Shown here: positions 1 through 12,916 of the stretch, piece by piece | Layout: each line of letters opens with the position of its first letter | Position numbering within the stretch: the stretch's first letter is position 1 | Assembly (NCBI RefSeq): GCF_020520425.1 | Contig: NC_079487.1 | Coordinates: forward strand, 109,526,141-109,590,140 | Origin: Spinacia oleracea | Lineage: Eukaryota; Streptophyta; Magnoliopsida; Caryophyllales; Amaranthaceae | Length of the DNA stretch: 64,000 nucleotides | Reading direction: 5' to 3' | Position numbers and translations under genes: made by a program | The notes under the pieces: model-generated | What the model was told of the DNA's origin: nothing | The model's database searches: none | Seen by the model: only the letters and a program-made list of their open reading frames with translations

Positions 1-2901
1 ATTGCAGCTCGGAGAATTGTTAAAGAAGATTGAGCAGGATCTGTTAGATGCGAAGTCCACTTTGAAGGAGAAGCAAGTAGCTTATGGAAATTATGTTAAA
101 AAGGTGTCCACTATTGAGAAATCAATTAAAGACTATGATAAAAGTAGGGGCTCCAGGCTCAAAGACTTAGAGAAAAAGATTAAGGCACTTAAGATTCAAA
201 TGCAATCATCATCCAAAGATCTCAAGGTATGTAATATGTTTGACCTTAATGATTATAATGGTTAGATTTGTTACACCTTGCAACAAGTCCTGTCATGATA
301 AATGGTTTTTTCCCGGAGCATATTATGTCTATAGATAACCCTTGTTCAATTCTTGCCCTTTTACACCTCAGTTTTTGCTTCCTGTTCTCAATGATAGGAA
401 GGTTTTGTAAAATGCTTAACATTATGTGCTAAAATTTGGAACTGGAATTTTTTCGTTTTTGGAGTTATTGTGTGTTTGAGTGGAGACATTGGATTTAGGT
501 GGGGGAGGAGGGTGGGGATTTGATGTGTTTGGTTGTTTTTTCATGTCCTTTTGTCATCTGATGTGGGCTTGCATTTATAGGGGCACGAAAATCAAAGAGA
601 AAAGTTGATAATGGAAATGGAAGCTGTAGCTGAAGAGCGTACTTCACTTGAGAGTCAACTTGATTCTTTGCAGACTCAAATCCAAAGCCTGGTCTCTGAA
701 ATCAATGAAGAGAAAGACAAGGTTACACAGTTATTTTATTTTCCACACCCATGACGTACAGTTTTAGCTTTATTCTATACAGCTTCTCAACTTATTTTTT
801 TTGCAGGTGGCTTCAATAAAGGAACATCATGATCAGGCTCTATCAGGTCTTAATGCAGCCCGTTCAAAGTTGAAGGAATGCGACTCACAAATAAGTTGTA
901 TTTTAAAGGAGCAGAAAAAGCTCCAAAATAAAATAAGTGAAGCAAGCCTTGAAAGGAAGAAGATGGAAAATGAGGTACTTTGTGTTCTTTAGCAAAAAAA
1001 TTTGTACTTTTGTTTGTTTTGCATTTGAACTGTCAGTTTCCTTTTTATTTTATGTATGACACGTTTGTTTTTTTATTTGATACTGTACTGAATACCTAAA
1101 CTATGTGATAAATAAAGTTTGCAATTTATGCACAATCTTTATAACTTAGCCAATGGCAGGTTCCATGCTTGGGAATGGTGGTGTTGTCTAATCTTTTTAT
1201 TGGGTTCTTTCACACAATAATACCTTTTTGATGCCTAAAATTTTAGCACTTTAATAATTTCTCGTACACAGGTTAGAAGGATGGAGGAGGAGCAGAAAGA
1301 ATGTTCTTTGAAGGTTGACAAATTAGTTGAGAAGCATTCTTGGATAGCTTCTGAGAAGCAGCTTTTCGGTAGAAGTGGAAGTGACTATGATTTCACATCT
1401 CGTGAGCCCCGGAGAGCGAGGGAGGAGCTAGAGATGCTACAGGGAGAACAATCAAGGTAAAGCAGAGTTCATATACAATCCATTTAGTTTATTATACTTT
1501 TGTATGGTTTTCTGTCGATGAATATTTCAAGGGCAACATTTTTGTCACTTCTTTCCCTTCCTCAGTCTAGAGAAAAGAGTAAACAAGAAGGTCATGGCAA
1601 TGTTTGAGAAAGCGGAAGATGAGTATAATGATTTGATATCTAAGAAGAACATTATTGAGGTTAGTTTTCATTTTCACTTGACTGTGATTTCTCTTGCAAG
1701 CCATTTTCATTCACTTCATTTTCCTACTTGCACAGAATGACAAGGCCAAGATTAAGAAGGTAATTGAAGAGCTTGATGAGAAGAAGAAGGAGACTTTGAA
1801 AGTCACTTGGGTGAAAGTGAATAGGTGAGTTTCTATTTTTTACGCAAGCTTATTTGCATCTATTCCAGTATCTTTCCAGCAAACTATTAGCTATCTTTTG
1901 TTCTCATTGTGCTTACTAGCCATCTTGTTGCATTGTCAGCGACTTTGGGTCCATCTTTTCCACATTGTTGCCAGGAACTACAGCAAAGCTGGAACCTCCC
2001 GAAGGTTGCAGTTTCTTAGATGGCCTTGAGGTCCGCGTTGCATTTGGAGGAGTTTGGAAACAATCATTATCTGAACTGAGTGGGGGTCAACGATCTCTGC
2101 TTGCATTATCTTTGATATTGGCTTTGCTTCTGTTTAAACCCGCTCCACTTTACATACTCGATGAGGTAAATAAGTCTTACCAAAATCACGCATGTGAAAT
2201 TAGAACCGCAAGACCTAGTACAGTGAGTAAATAGACATTGTTGTGTCATTTGCAAATTTTAAGTGCAACTTTTCAACCGTGTGTTTGTACAGTGTTTCTT
2301 AGTCAGTAGAAGTACAGTGTTTGTAAAATTAATTCATAACAGCAGAGAAGGCCAAAAGGAAAATTTTGAATGTCCTCAATTTAGTTGGTTGTGTCAGTTG
2401 GTACATGTCTCTGTTTAATTGGCCTCATTTGTACTTGCTTGATTGTTGTTCAAATGTTTGATGCTAACTGGTTGATAATGCCTATAAACTTTCATTTTGA
2501 ATATGTTGTCCTCGCATGTTTGTTAGGTTGATGCAGCTCTTGATCTGAGCCATACTCAAAATATTGGAAGGATGATTAAAACTCACTTCCCCCAGTCACA
2601 GGTTGAGCACTCTTTTTTCCCAGCTACATGTCTATCTTTTGCCTTTTGGTTTACATTACCTGAGATCATCAAATATGAATTTATTACTGTATTCTTTTGC
2701 TTCTTTACTGCTAAGCAATTGCAGGTCCTATTCAGTGTGTTTTTTTTTTCTTCCTGATGTTTGTTCTTTTTGGTTTGGTAGTTCATCGTGGTTTCTCTTA
2801 AAGAAGGGATGTTCAACAATGCAAATGTCATATATCGCACCAAGTTTGTTGACGGAGTTTCCACTGTTCAGAGAACTGTCACAGCTAATAAGCAGAAGTG
2901 A
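1..2901 (+). CDS. SMC2: SMC2 condensin subunit, 3' part (5' end outside window)
   Basis: Nine exons can be joined in frame: 2-226, 581-721, 807-974, 1272-1456, 1566-1659, 1736-1824, 1940-2165, 2527-2601 and 2782-2901, all with GT-AG introns, giving the last 440 residues and a TGA stop. The first exons encode Lys/Glu-rich coiled coil. Exon 7 carries the C-terminal ABC head with signature [17 protein letters not shown] and Walker B LYILDE, and exon 8 continues with [17 protein letters not shown], so an intron splits Walker B from the D-loop. The end [18 protein letters not shown] is typical of SMC2/CAP-E rather than SMC1, 3 or 4. SMC2 pairs with SMC4 as the ATPase core of condensin, which compacts mitotic chromosomes. 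The family is about 1,170 residues long, so the hinge and N-terminal head lie upstream. No frameshift or internal stop was seen in the exons. Confidence 0.93.
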
Positions 2902-4599
2902 TCCTTCAATGTTCATAAGAGGTAACACCCATTCTTCCATGTACCACATATCTCATTTGCTTCTTCACACACAAGTCATATGTCTGGAGTCTGAACTATA
3001 TTTGCATATACTAGTCTGTGTTTTTGGACTTAACAACTACCAGGTTTAGGATGATTGGGCTTTGGGGGTGATATTATATTGTTTATTTAACCTTTGGTTA
3101 TTTTCTTTGATAATTTCCTTTTGCTGGTGATGCCCTTCGCTCGAGAACTGATTAGTTTTATGAAGAAATACACTGTCATGGGTGAGTGACATCAATCTAT
3201 GAAGGAAAATAGCACATCCCTGAAGTCTACTGAATTGTTTTGTTGCTGGATCATTCTCTTAGGTCTGTTTGTTTGGTCCCAAAAGATAACTAGATTAGAA
3301 AGAAGTTTGCTTAAAATTTATTGTGGGCAGATTTTGTTAGGGAATTTGGCACAGAAAAACTCCAATTGATTTTGATTAACTAGTTGAAATATGGCGATAT
3401 AGATTCTCTTTTCAGTTTGGTCGACTATTTACTGTGTATTTCAGACTCATTTTCACCTGACGATCATATTTTTCACTTCCAGATAGATAAACAAAAAATG
3501 GTTGCTAACTTGCTACCAGCCTATCAGTGGGATTAATCTGCCACCAGCGCCTTCTGTCGGGGTTTGATGGATAATTATTCTGTATGTATATATGTAAATA
3601 GCCATTGGTAATATGCAGCCTTTGTAACCGATGAATCGGGATTGGTAGTATTTCAATATTGTCTATGTATTAAATTAGTACATCAATCTATAAAAATGGA
3701 AGGGTGGTAGAATTTGCTCTACAACAAAGTTTTATTCAATTATTTTTTGCAAAATCTATTCATTCAATCATTAAGATACCTAACTTTTTTTTGGGCGATA
3801 AATAAGTTATTGATTATTAGTAGGCGAGATTCTAAAATTTTAACACACCTTAATTTTGTATCAAATGACTTAGTTCTCAACAAATGTTTTAAATTTCGCA
3901 CCATAAATCTTTAAATTTACCAAAATGTATCGAATGCCTCTTCCTATCGACCATGTTTTCCTCTCATATTTATTTACATGCATCAAGAATTCAACTATTT
4001 TCTTAATTCATACATTAAATTATCAATGGATGAATTAAGAAAATAGTAATTCACTTAATAAAAACAAGTTCTTTTTCCAAACACAATGGTGGTTTTTTAT
4101 GAACGATTTCCCTACAAATAGCTAAATCGAAAACTAATTTTCAATTTACATTGGTTTAAAAACTAATTCCCATAGTACTGTTCACTAGGATCGGGTAAAA
4201 GCTTCGTTTAATTTTGAAAAAAAATTCAACATAAAACCGCTAATATACACTTGGATGCATGATGGACTCTGCTCGATATCCAGTAATTTACCATCAAACT
4301 AAAAAGTAAAATTGGGCTGTTACGAACGTTAAAAAAAAAAGAAGAAAAACAGAAGAAGAATTGGGCTGTTACAACTTACCAGTTTACCAGTCACCCACCA
4401 ACCTCGGTGGGTTAGTGGGTTTGTTGACACAACACATCAAGTGCCACTCTACTATTTCAAAAAAAGTTTGGATTTTTGTTAAAGAAAGAAATCGCACCTT
4501 TTTCTTCATTTTCACAACAATTCGCCAGTACTCACTCCTCATCCTCACTGCACAATATACGGAGTACTTCGGAAGAGAGAAAGTAGGGTAACAATTACA
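2902..4599. other. SMC2 3' UTR and intergenic region to the H-protein gene
   Basis: AT-rich non-coding DNA. The first several hundred bases are likely SMC2 3' UTR. Just upstream of the next gene, a 15-base direct repeat (aattgggctgttacr) occurs at about 4311 and 4360, separated by a purine-rich tract. The 5' leader of the H-protein gene probably begins near 4500. No further gene is supported. Confidence 0.5.
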
Positions 4600-7000
4600 A
4601 TGGCTTTACGGTTGTTCGCTTCTAGGGCCGCCTCACGACTTGGGATCTCTCTTCTTCCCAGATCATATGCTACTGGTATATTATTTTTTCATTTTCCCCC
4701 ATATATTAACTAAAAATCCCCGATCATATTTATTTCTTAATATGATTATTCATTGACATGCTTTCTAATTTTGTATTATTTTCTCGATTTGTAACTTTTT
4801 AATATAAGATCGTATCTGGGTTTTTGTTCAAATGCGATGTACTTCATCGTTTGTGCGTTTTTTGGTTAAGGGCTTTTGGTTATGAATCTTATTTTTTGTG
4901 TTTTGATTTTTTTTTTTTTTTGTAGTTGTGATTTTGTTTTGGATTATTTTTCTTATGAGATTAGTTGGGTAGATTATGATATCATTGGATTTGATTAAGA
5001 TGTAATGTTGAATGTAAAAAGAAAATTGATTTTGCACTATATGAAAGGTAACATGTAAAGTTGTAAACCTTGATTCCTTAGGTTAGATGTGCTAATATCC
5101 TATGTGATTTTGTCCATAAGATTGTTCTTTTGCTCAAAAGATGGTAGAACAATGAATGAGGTATTGTCGGTTTCATTGATATGGACTTTGGACTTTGGAC
5201 TTTGGAGTGGAAAGGGACATTTGTTCCTTCACTTGTGCTCTTGTTGGGTAGTGTAAGCCAAATGATCTTACATTAGTCGTTATCATGTCATTTTCAATCC
5301 AAGTTTGGTGAGATTTTTGTCAAGTATATAACGTATAACTTTTTTTGTTTTGTTTTTGAATTCACTAGGTTTTAGTAAGATTTCTAGAGTTTTATTGAAG
5401 AAGAATAAGATCACTTTGAGACCCTTTTTTAATACCTTTTTGTAGTTTGATGCTCAACTATATCAGTTTGGAAATTGGCCGTTTTTACAATGTAGTTATT
5501 GAAGCTGAAATGAGACCTTTTTTTAATGCCTTTTTCTTTTTTGGGAAAGAAAGTGTGCTTTTTTGTTAGAAACTGCTTGGTTTGTCACTGAATGTTCTTG
5601 AGGTCAGCCCCTTTAGGTTTTGTCAGGACAAATAGTTGTTACATCTTGTTGCCTTGCATGGTGGAGTAGTGTAGTATGTCACATTTTTTCCCTTCACTTG
5701 TTAAATGTGTTTGACAGTTTGTTAAAGAGGTACTCTATAGGCATTGAGGACTAGTGTGCATTTTCAAGAGCCTATTTGAGTCTTTGAACTTTATAAATTT
5801 AACACCACCTTGTGGGCATCATTTAAAGTAATACTTGCAGGACCAAGAAGAGCTTTAAATTCTTATGGGGTGATTTTGGTATGGGTTTTTCTATTTGTTT
5901 AGAGTTAGCGTGTTGGATCCTTTCTTTTACTGGCCTCACCCAACTTTGGCCTATTTTAATTTATATTAAAAACTTAAAAAGCATCGTATGAAGGGGAAAT
6001 TGTAGTGAGAGTCTGAGGAGAATTCGGTAAAAATAGTGGTGTTTTGGGATCTTTCCTATAAGTTGTAATGCTGAAATCTGAAAACGTGGTTAAGAGAACG
6101 TTGACCAATATGATGTTTTTTGTCTGATAAGAAAGCTTTTAATCTTCATCGGAAACAGATGAGCTTGATTTCATTTCATGCTTTTGATCTATAGAACTAC
6201 GTGTTTCTCCTGTTGTATAGCTTACTGTATAATCAACCAATACAGAGTAAACCTTTCTCCGTATTATGAAGTATCTGCTAGATTATATAGGGTTCTTTGC
6301 TGCATGATCCTGCCGTTATGAAGTTCAACACTCAGTATACAAATTCTGTCTTTTCCTCGTGTAATTTGTTCCTATCTTGCTTCCACCTTCACCATCTTTT
6401 CTGCAGATATCTGAAAAAATAGCTGAGTTTTTAAATGATAATAATATGGTCTTTACAGTTGTATACTTATTATATATAGCTTCCTCAAACCTTCTGCGCA
6501 ATTGTTTTACATTGCTGAGGTAAAGGATGATGATTCTGTTCTATCATGTATTAATAAAACAAATTAACATTAATTTTGAATTCTTAAGTAACAATTTGAA
6601 TTCTTGTGCAGTTGTTGGGGACTTGAAGTACACTGACTCACACGAGTGGGTGAAAGTGGAGGGTAATTCAGCTACAATAGGCATAACTGATCATGCTCAA
6701 GAGCATTTAGGTGATGTAGTTTATGTTGAGTTGCCAGAAGAGGGAGCTGCTGTTTCTCAGGGAACAGCTTTTGGTGCAGTTGAGAGTGTGAAGGCATCGA
6801 GTGATGTTAATTCCCCTATTTCTGGTACCGTGACTGAGGTCAACAATGAAGTCGGTGACTCCCCAGGATTGGTAAATTCTAGCCCGTATGAGAAGGGATG
6901 GATCATTAAGGTGGATTTGAGCAGTTCAGATGAGCTTAACTCCTTAATGGATGCTGATAAATACAGCAAATTCTGCGAGGAAGAAGATGGCAAGCATTAA
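4600..7000 (+). CDS. GDCSH: Glycine cleavage system H protein, mitochondrial
   Basis: Two exons, 4600-4675 and 6612-7000, joined by a 1.9-kb GT-AG phase-1 intron, encode 154 residues. Residues 1 to about 25 ([15 protein letters not shown]...) are Arg/Ser/Ala-rich without acidic residues, as in a mitochondrial presequence. The rest is a complete lipoyl-domain H protein with [26 protein letters not shown], and [16 protein letters not shown], in which Lys86 is the expected lipoylation site. The C-terminus [16 protein letters not shown] is typical of the family. H protein shuttles the aminomethyl group between the P, T and L proteins of glycine decarboxylase in photorespiration and one-carbon metabolism. 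The short presequence resembles the shorter Arabidopsis isoform (At2g35120 type, from memory). The start is the first ATG after a pyrimidine-rich leader. The gene looks intact. Confidence 0.95.
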
Positions 7001-8149
7001 GCTGAACCAAATCTAAGCATAATTTTGAATGGTTGTCTTGCTATTCAGAAACTATAAACGTTCTTGCTGGTATGAAACTATTAGGGAAAGAAACTATCAC
7101 CGAGAAGTAAAAATGTTAAAGCTTTGTTCTTCTATGTACTTGAGATCTTCATTCTTTTAGTCAGTGTTGGAGGAGACCTCAAATGAATGATTTTTTCGCA
7201 TGAATAATTCAGTAAATGAGTTGTGTTTGTGTTGATTTTGGGTTATTCACCAAATATTTTGAATAATTGCTTAGTATGATACATCCATCTAGTCGGATCG
7301 GTTCGGGTTGATTTGTGTTGTCAGCTATATTGATGAAAATGGGGGTTCAGTTACTTGATTTTTTGTGTAGCAATGTCCTAAAAATCTTGTTCCCCTGTCA
7401 GTAAGAAAATATTACATTTGATTGCTAATAAACATGTCGTAAGCTAGTATTTAATGTTTATTAGCAATGTCTATTGTACAACCATAACTATTTTCAGTAA
7501 TTTGCTCATTTGAGAGAGTTTCAAGCAAGCAAATGAGCTGGACAAAAAGTGATTGTACCTTTTTATAGCTATTCCCTCTATTCCTATTTGTTTGGTCTAT
7601 AGACAAAATATGCTTTAAGGATTAGGCAAAATTTTGCAAGGAAATTGGAGTAACGTTGTCTTTTTAACCTTTGTGAGTGTATGCAAGTGGGGAAAATAGC
7701 GGAGATCTATTATTATATTAAAAAAAATAGGGCAAGTGGGGGAAATAACAATTTTTTTGGGTTTAAATAACAAGTTTTATACTCACTGTAATACATAAGA
7801 TAAATAATTAAAGATTTTTTTTTAAGAAAATGAATTAAAACAAAATCCAATTTTTTCTAGGGCATTGGATAATTTTTAGAATTTGAAAGACATTAAGTAA
7901 TAAAAAAATTATTTATTAAAAGTTCAAAACTATAACTACTAAGAAAGAAAAGAAAAAAAAATCAAAAGTCTTAGAATATAATTGCTAAGAGTCGAACCAG
8001 GACCATCTTACACACCAAATGATTGGGGAAGACTATTCCCGCTCCAACCAGTGTTCCAGCCTTTTACTTTTCATATAGTTTGAGCGCTACAATATATATA
8101 TAATATTCAAGTTTGATAGTTTCAGAAACTTGTGAACTTCTTTGTTTTT
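7001..8149. other. Intergenic, AT-rich; possible MITE end and tRNA-like stretch
   Basis: H-protein 3' UTR followed by AT-rich DNA. A Stowaway-like end (tattccctctattcc) occurs near 7569, but no matching second end was found. Around 7985-8065, a box-B-like motif (reverse complement of gagtcgaacc) lies in a stretch resembling an old tRNA-derived SINE. Neither is secure. Confidence 0.3.
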
Positions 8150-8189
8150 GCCAGTACGGGTTCAGTTGAACCCACTGAACCGTACTGGC
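8150..8189. repeat. Near-perfect 40-base hairpin
   Basis: The left arm 8150-8166 (gccagtacgggttcagt) pairs with the right arm 8174-8189 (actgaaccgtactggc) with one bulged base and a 7-base loop. It lies about 20 bp from the start of a COG7-derived fragment, so it may mark the end of whatever element carried that fragment. Its function is unknown. Confidence 0.7.
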
Positions 8190-8209
8190 ACCGCCCCTGC
8201 CTGTGTGGC

Positions 8210-8372
8210 TATATCTTCAAATGCTTTCTCGCTTAATCCAACTGTATTGCAGAACTCCAGCCCAGATGATGGGCTCGGATATAATTTCAAGATTTCATGA
8301 AGAAACAAGAGTAAGGACTTAATTCGACTTTGGGAACCAAATCTATGTACAAGCCGCATTTTGCAGATGAGA
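8210..8372 (-). pseudogene. Duplicated fragment of the COG7 3' end
   Basis: This stretch aligns closely, in the same orientation, with 14686-14862, which is the 3' UTR and last codons of COG7. Shared blocks include atcttcaaatgct, ctcgcttaatccaactgtat and atttcatgaagaaacaagag. The copy differs by scattered substitutions and by a deletion of about 10 bases around the stop codon region, and retains only the final few COG7 codons. It has no reading frame of its own worth keeping. It lies 6.5 kb from the source, on the other side of the TFIIA gene, so it is a dispersed rather than tandem duplication. A transposon-borne or repair-mediated copy is possible. Confidence 0.85.
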
Positions 8373-9314
8373 ATCTATCGTAAATGGGTAAAAAATAGTG
8401 AGTGTTGAAATTCATGATTTACATATGACTCAGGCATCAAAGGTACGGAGTACTTCGTTGTGAATGTTTAAGTATGAGTTACAGTAGCTCTTAATAAAGC
8501 AGAGACTGTCTGATTTCTTCTTTAGATAGTCCTTAATTTGAAGAACTTAAACGCCCCCAATCCTTCTTTCAATCACATCATATGCTAGACATTTGCGATC
8601 CATAGTACGACCTATGCTATTTGACGCTTTGAGCAAAAATAATCCGAATCCAATAATCTGCTTATAAACTGAAAGCAAACATAAAATAAATAAAATTTAT
8701 GCTTAGTGAACTGAGAAATGCAAAAGTGAAATCTTCATACAATTAGGGTACAGGGAACACAAAGCAAAGCAATGGAATCAATAATGTTGCATGGAAATCT
8801 AATGGTAGAATACTAGAATGGTTTTGTATATTATTGACAAAATGTTTAATGCGTAGGTAGAATAAGTTATTTTGCGAAACAAAATTCTTGAAAGAGTTCT
8901 TGTTGATCTAAGATTAAACATTTAAGAGCATCCTAATTCCGAAAATGGGTAGACTTAAAGTAGTAGCTAATGTAACAGTCATGTTGAAAACTGAAATTAA
9001 ATGAGATAATAATAAAGGTTATTATGGGGGGATATTTGCAGCCAAGAAATACCACTGTCCCATGTAGGCAATGTTTCTGAAGATCTTTGTAAGATGTGCA
9101 TGCTAAAAAGGGTTAATATACATAAACTGAGAAATAGAAACATGCAACAATTCATCAAGTCTATAATATGGAATTATGAATGTAGAATTTCCACAAGTTT
9201 CAGTACCGTCAATAGCTCACTCCAAAAGTACATAGATCGAGGTACCAAAAACTACTCTACAACACAAGAATGTGATGAACTTTGTCATACCTGGTGATAT
9301 GCGGTCTGACCACA
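8373..9314. other. Intergenic, downstream of the TFIIA gamma gene
   Basis: AT-rich DNA, probably containing the TFIIA gamma 3' UTR nearest 9314. No coding region or recognisable mobile element was found. Confidence 0.4.
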
Positions 9315-12300
9315 CTATTGACTGAGAAGCTTAGAGTCGCATGCCACTATTTTAACTACGTTGACATTCTCCTGCAACTCCTCACTTTTGAACAGTGCAC
9401 CCTGTAAGATGAAGGTCCACACATTGTCGCAGAATCTGTAGGTGTGTAGATGCCCCTGCAACATAAGAATAAAGAGATAGTAAGAAATATTTACTGCCAA
9501 AATCAGCAAGACAGATGACCATTTTTTTATAGTGAACTGATCATTTATCTATAACCACCAAATGTTAGATTCAATAAATACAGAGCTGCATACCCCTCTT
9601 TAAATCTAATACAAGTATGAGCCTCTGATCTGAAAGTACAAAAATGGGACCCCAAAATCATCGCATTATTTGCTTCATCTAAAGTAACCTTTTCCGACAC
9701 AGGATCAGTAAAAGGTCATTACCGCTCTACTGCTTTTTCTAGTGAATTCAGTCTATACCCAAAAATTATTCAAAATAACATTAAGATCAATCCGAATATC
9801 ATACAGAGAGCTGCAGTAATTGTTGAGAACTTGAGATATCAAATAGACCTTCCCCACCAGAGCTAAAACTGCAACCTGCTCAGATCATTCTTCACAACAA
9901 GAGCATTTGAAGATTTAAGTACCACGAAACCTTGGCCTCTAATTCACAGAGAAGTAAATTTTACCACTTACCAAAGCATTACTCAGTAAACTCCGAAACA
10001 GGGGCCAAGTACCTACTCTTTCACTTGGTTTGCCTCTAACTCACATTCAAGTAGATTTAACCACTTACCTAAACATCACTCAGTAAACTCCGAAAAAATC
10101 CAAGGCATAACTAATTATCAAGACTTAACAATACTTTCTTTGTACCTAATCAACTGTCAACTAACCAATAATGTTTTCCGCAATTCTACCTTCAAAGGAA
10201 CTGTGTAGTCTGAAATGTTTAAGAAAATCTCCAGAAATTGATATCTAATTTCTAAAAATCAGCCTTTGCACTCCCATTACGTGAGGAAGAGAGACTCCCA
10301 GGCATATAATTTGAAGCATCTAATACTCCCTCCTTTTCTGGAAGATTGTTCCACTTGATTTTTGCACAGTATCAATTCAATGCATATTTGAATTGTTAAA
10401 AACTATAAAAGTTGATTTTTGAAACTACAATCTAGACTAATCAAACAAGGCCCCCGTGAATATGTTTTGACTTGTATATTACTCCCTCCGTTCCTTTTTG
10501 TTGTATCCGTTTCCTTTTTAAGCGTTTCTTTTTGTTGTATCCGTATCTATTTTTGGACATACATTTTATCCTAAAATATCCTTACATTTCTATCTATTTA
10601 CCAAAATACCTAAAGATTCTACCCATATTCCAACCTAAATATCCCCGCCCCTATTATTTAATTCTTTTCCCTTCCCCATATACCCACTCTCTCACCTCCT
10701 TTATCACCCATCATTATCACTCCTCTCTTTTACCTTATTTCTTTATTATTTTCTCTCTTTTTTTTTTTTTTTATTATAATCTCTTACATACAATCATTTT
10801 TCTTACACCCAATCTTTACACTTATACCAATACAAACCAAGATTCCAATTTTCTTAAAAACCCCCCACTTTCCCAAATGGATACAACTTAAAGGAACGGA
10901 GGGAGTAATTAATACAGTATTAGATTATATTTTTATTAGAATCTTTATAAAGATTCCAAGTGAAAAGAACTTTAGGGATGTAGGGAGTACTACTTTCAGG
11001 TTTCCACCCTCATAAAAGAATTTTTTAAAAGCTATAATTTAACCAGTAGTCAGATTAGTATAATGGGAACATGGAAAGACAATTAAGTGAATATGGAAAG
11101 ATAGTTAAGTGAATATGTATTCCATGTTTATTAAATGGGATAAACCAAAATAAACATTATTGAACTTTCGAATTAAGAGAGCATTATCCTACAACTCTCT
11201 CCGCTTCTTTACAAGCATATTTCAGAGCATCTCTTCACACTACATCCCTGCATTTCCAATTTTAGTGTTCAGTGGGGGGTTGACCTCCAAATACTCTAAC
11301 ACAAAAGTGGTTCTGTTGTTATACAGTTTTGACATTCTTTCACTAATACATTGAATACCAGCAAATCTTCAAATCTACCATAACAATTTCCAATATCACT
11401 AAAAAAATTGATAAATGAACCAACCATGACCTCATCCACTAACATTCAGTATTCAGCCAAGGTAGACAAACTCAGCTATATAGTACATCTCATCCACTTC
11501 GGCTCCAATAATTCGCCACGCAAAACCACACAAACTCAGCTATACTAGTTGTAATCGTCTCTAAGAGCATGTACATTGGGGCTCTTGGAGTGGCTCTCCA
11601 AGTAGCTCACCAACAAGAACTATCTCTTGGCTAACATTGGGGATCTTGAGTGGTTCTTGAGGGGCTCTTGAGTGGTTCTTGAGGGGCACTTGAGTAGCTC
11701 TTCATGGAGAGTTACTTCAAGATAGCTCTTGCCCAAGAGCCCTCCAAGAGTTGATTCTTGTTGAAAAGTGGGGAGTAACTTTGAAAAGTGGATAGAGATA
11801 ATTAATTATGGACCACTAAATGGTTAAAAAGAGATTGGAGAGCTCACTTGAGTAATCAACCAATGTTGAGTGTTTTTAGGAATGAATTCTTGAGTGTATC
11901 TTATAGAGAGGTAGTGGTAGAGAGAGAGTGGAGATCCCTCAAAGAACTATTTTGAAGAAGAGTTACTTTGAAGAGCCAACCAATGCACATGCACTAAGAA
12001 TTACAATAATAACTAAGCTCCAAATCTAGTACACGGGACCGCTCTTCTCAAAACTTCCATTTAAAGGCAGTACTTCATTCATGAATAATTCTCATTCACA
12101 AACTATTCTAATTTCCAATCAACTGAAATGCTGAAATCATTAGATCAAGTTCAATACCTTGATTGTTACTTTGGCCCTCAATTGAGCCTCAAGCGCTGCA
12201 GTAATCGACTATAATCACACAAAAAACAAACACAATCAATTACCTATTTTAAAAAATTGCCTATTGCCCCGAAGACAATGCGTCGAATTACAACCTTATC

Positions 12301-12423
12301 AAACTGAACAAGAACTTGAATCGCAAGCTCAGGACCGAGAGTACCACTCATAACCATCTCATCCAACGTCTCTGTCAAACACATTCCAAGTCTCGACATC
12401 CGATACAACTCGCATGTCACCAT
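9315..12423 (-). CDS. TFIIA-S: Transcription initiation factor IIA gamma (small) subunit
   Basis: Three coding exons on the minus strand, 12423-12295 (43 codons), 12208-12158 (17) and 9455-9315 (46 plus stop), encode 106 residues, the exact usual plant length. Key stretches are MCLTETLDEMV, PELAIQVLVQFDK, AKVTIK and GHLHTYRFCDNVWTFIL, ending VKIVACDSKLLSQ. TFIIA gamma pairs with the TFIIA alpha/beta subunits and stabilises TBP on the TATA box for RNA polymerase II initiation. Residue 39 is Val, the position changed to Glu in the rice xa5 resistance allele. All junctions are GT-AG. Intron 2 (9456-12157, 2.7 kb) holds several MITEs. The N-terminus (MVTCELYRMSRLG) differs at a few residues from the usual MATFELYRRSTIG, so mild divergence is possible. 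A 5'-UTR intron may end just before the ATG (acceptor gacgcag near 12436). Confidence 0.92.
10326..10987. mobile_element. Older Stowaway-like MITE, split by a second MITE
   Basis: The left end ctccctccttttctgg and the right end (reverse complement ctccctacatcccta) form imperfect terminal inverted repeats flanked by TA on both sides (10324-10325, 10988-10989). The subterminal cacttg / caagtg also pairs. The interior is interrupted by the better preserved Stowaway at 10482-10905. It lies in TFIIA intron 2. Confidence 0.7.
10482..10905. mobile_element. Stowaway MITE nested in an older MITE
   Basis: Terminal inverted repeats ctccctccgttccttt and its complement (aaaggaacggagggag) are flanked by the TA target duplication (10480-10481, 10906-10907). 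The 424-bp length is long for Stowaway. A spurious open frame runs through its pyrimidine-rich interior. It is inserted in the MITE at 10326-10987. Confidence 0.88.
11565..11994. mobile_element. Tourist/PIF-Harbinger-like MITE
   Basis: The ends gagcatgtacattgg and ccaatgcacatgcac are inverted repeats flanked by TAA on both sides (11562-11564, 11995-11997), the 3-bp target typical of PIF/Harbinger. The interior is rich in short repeats of ctcttgag / ctcaagag. It is 430 bp long and lies in TFIIA intron 2. Confidence 0.65.
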
Positions 12424-12916
12424 TGATTACAAAGATCTGCGTCAAATTCTCCAATTAATCAATTTCAACCACTAAACAATTCATCTTATTCGAGAAATTT
12501 CAACAGTTTCAAACAAATTATCACTCCAAATCATGCGAAAACGAACTTGAAAATTAACAAAGCTACGGAAAAAAATCATCAAGACACAATACATAACAAA
12601 GGAAGAAAAGAAATCGAAATTACATTCAACAACTACAAATATTTTCAAACAACTTAGAAAATAGAGCACAAAAAAGGAGAAACGAAATTATGTACCGAAA
12701 ATAGAAAGGATTCCAAATCAAATTCATCTAATTCAACAAATTTCAAGAATTTGATTTCAAGAATTTGTTTATGAACTAAAATATTAAGAATTCGGAAGAG
12801 TAGAAAAGTACGATCGAGTACGGTCGCTTCGCTCTGAAGTTGTAAGCTGTATATTTGGTGATGTTTTGAAATGTGCGATGAATCTATGTGGTACGAAAAT
12901 TGGAGAAATTTGGGTG

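Noticed and set aside
10472-10891. 139-codon open frame
   Set aside because: Falls inside a Stowaway MITE and encodes low-complexity hydrophobic text from pyrimidine runs.
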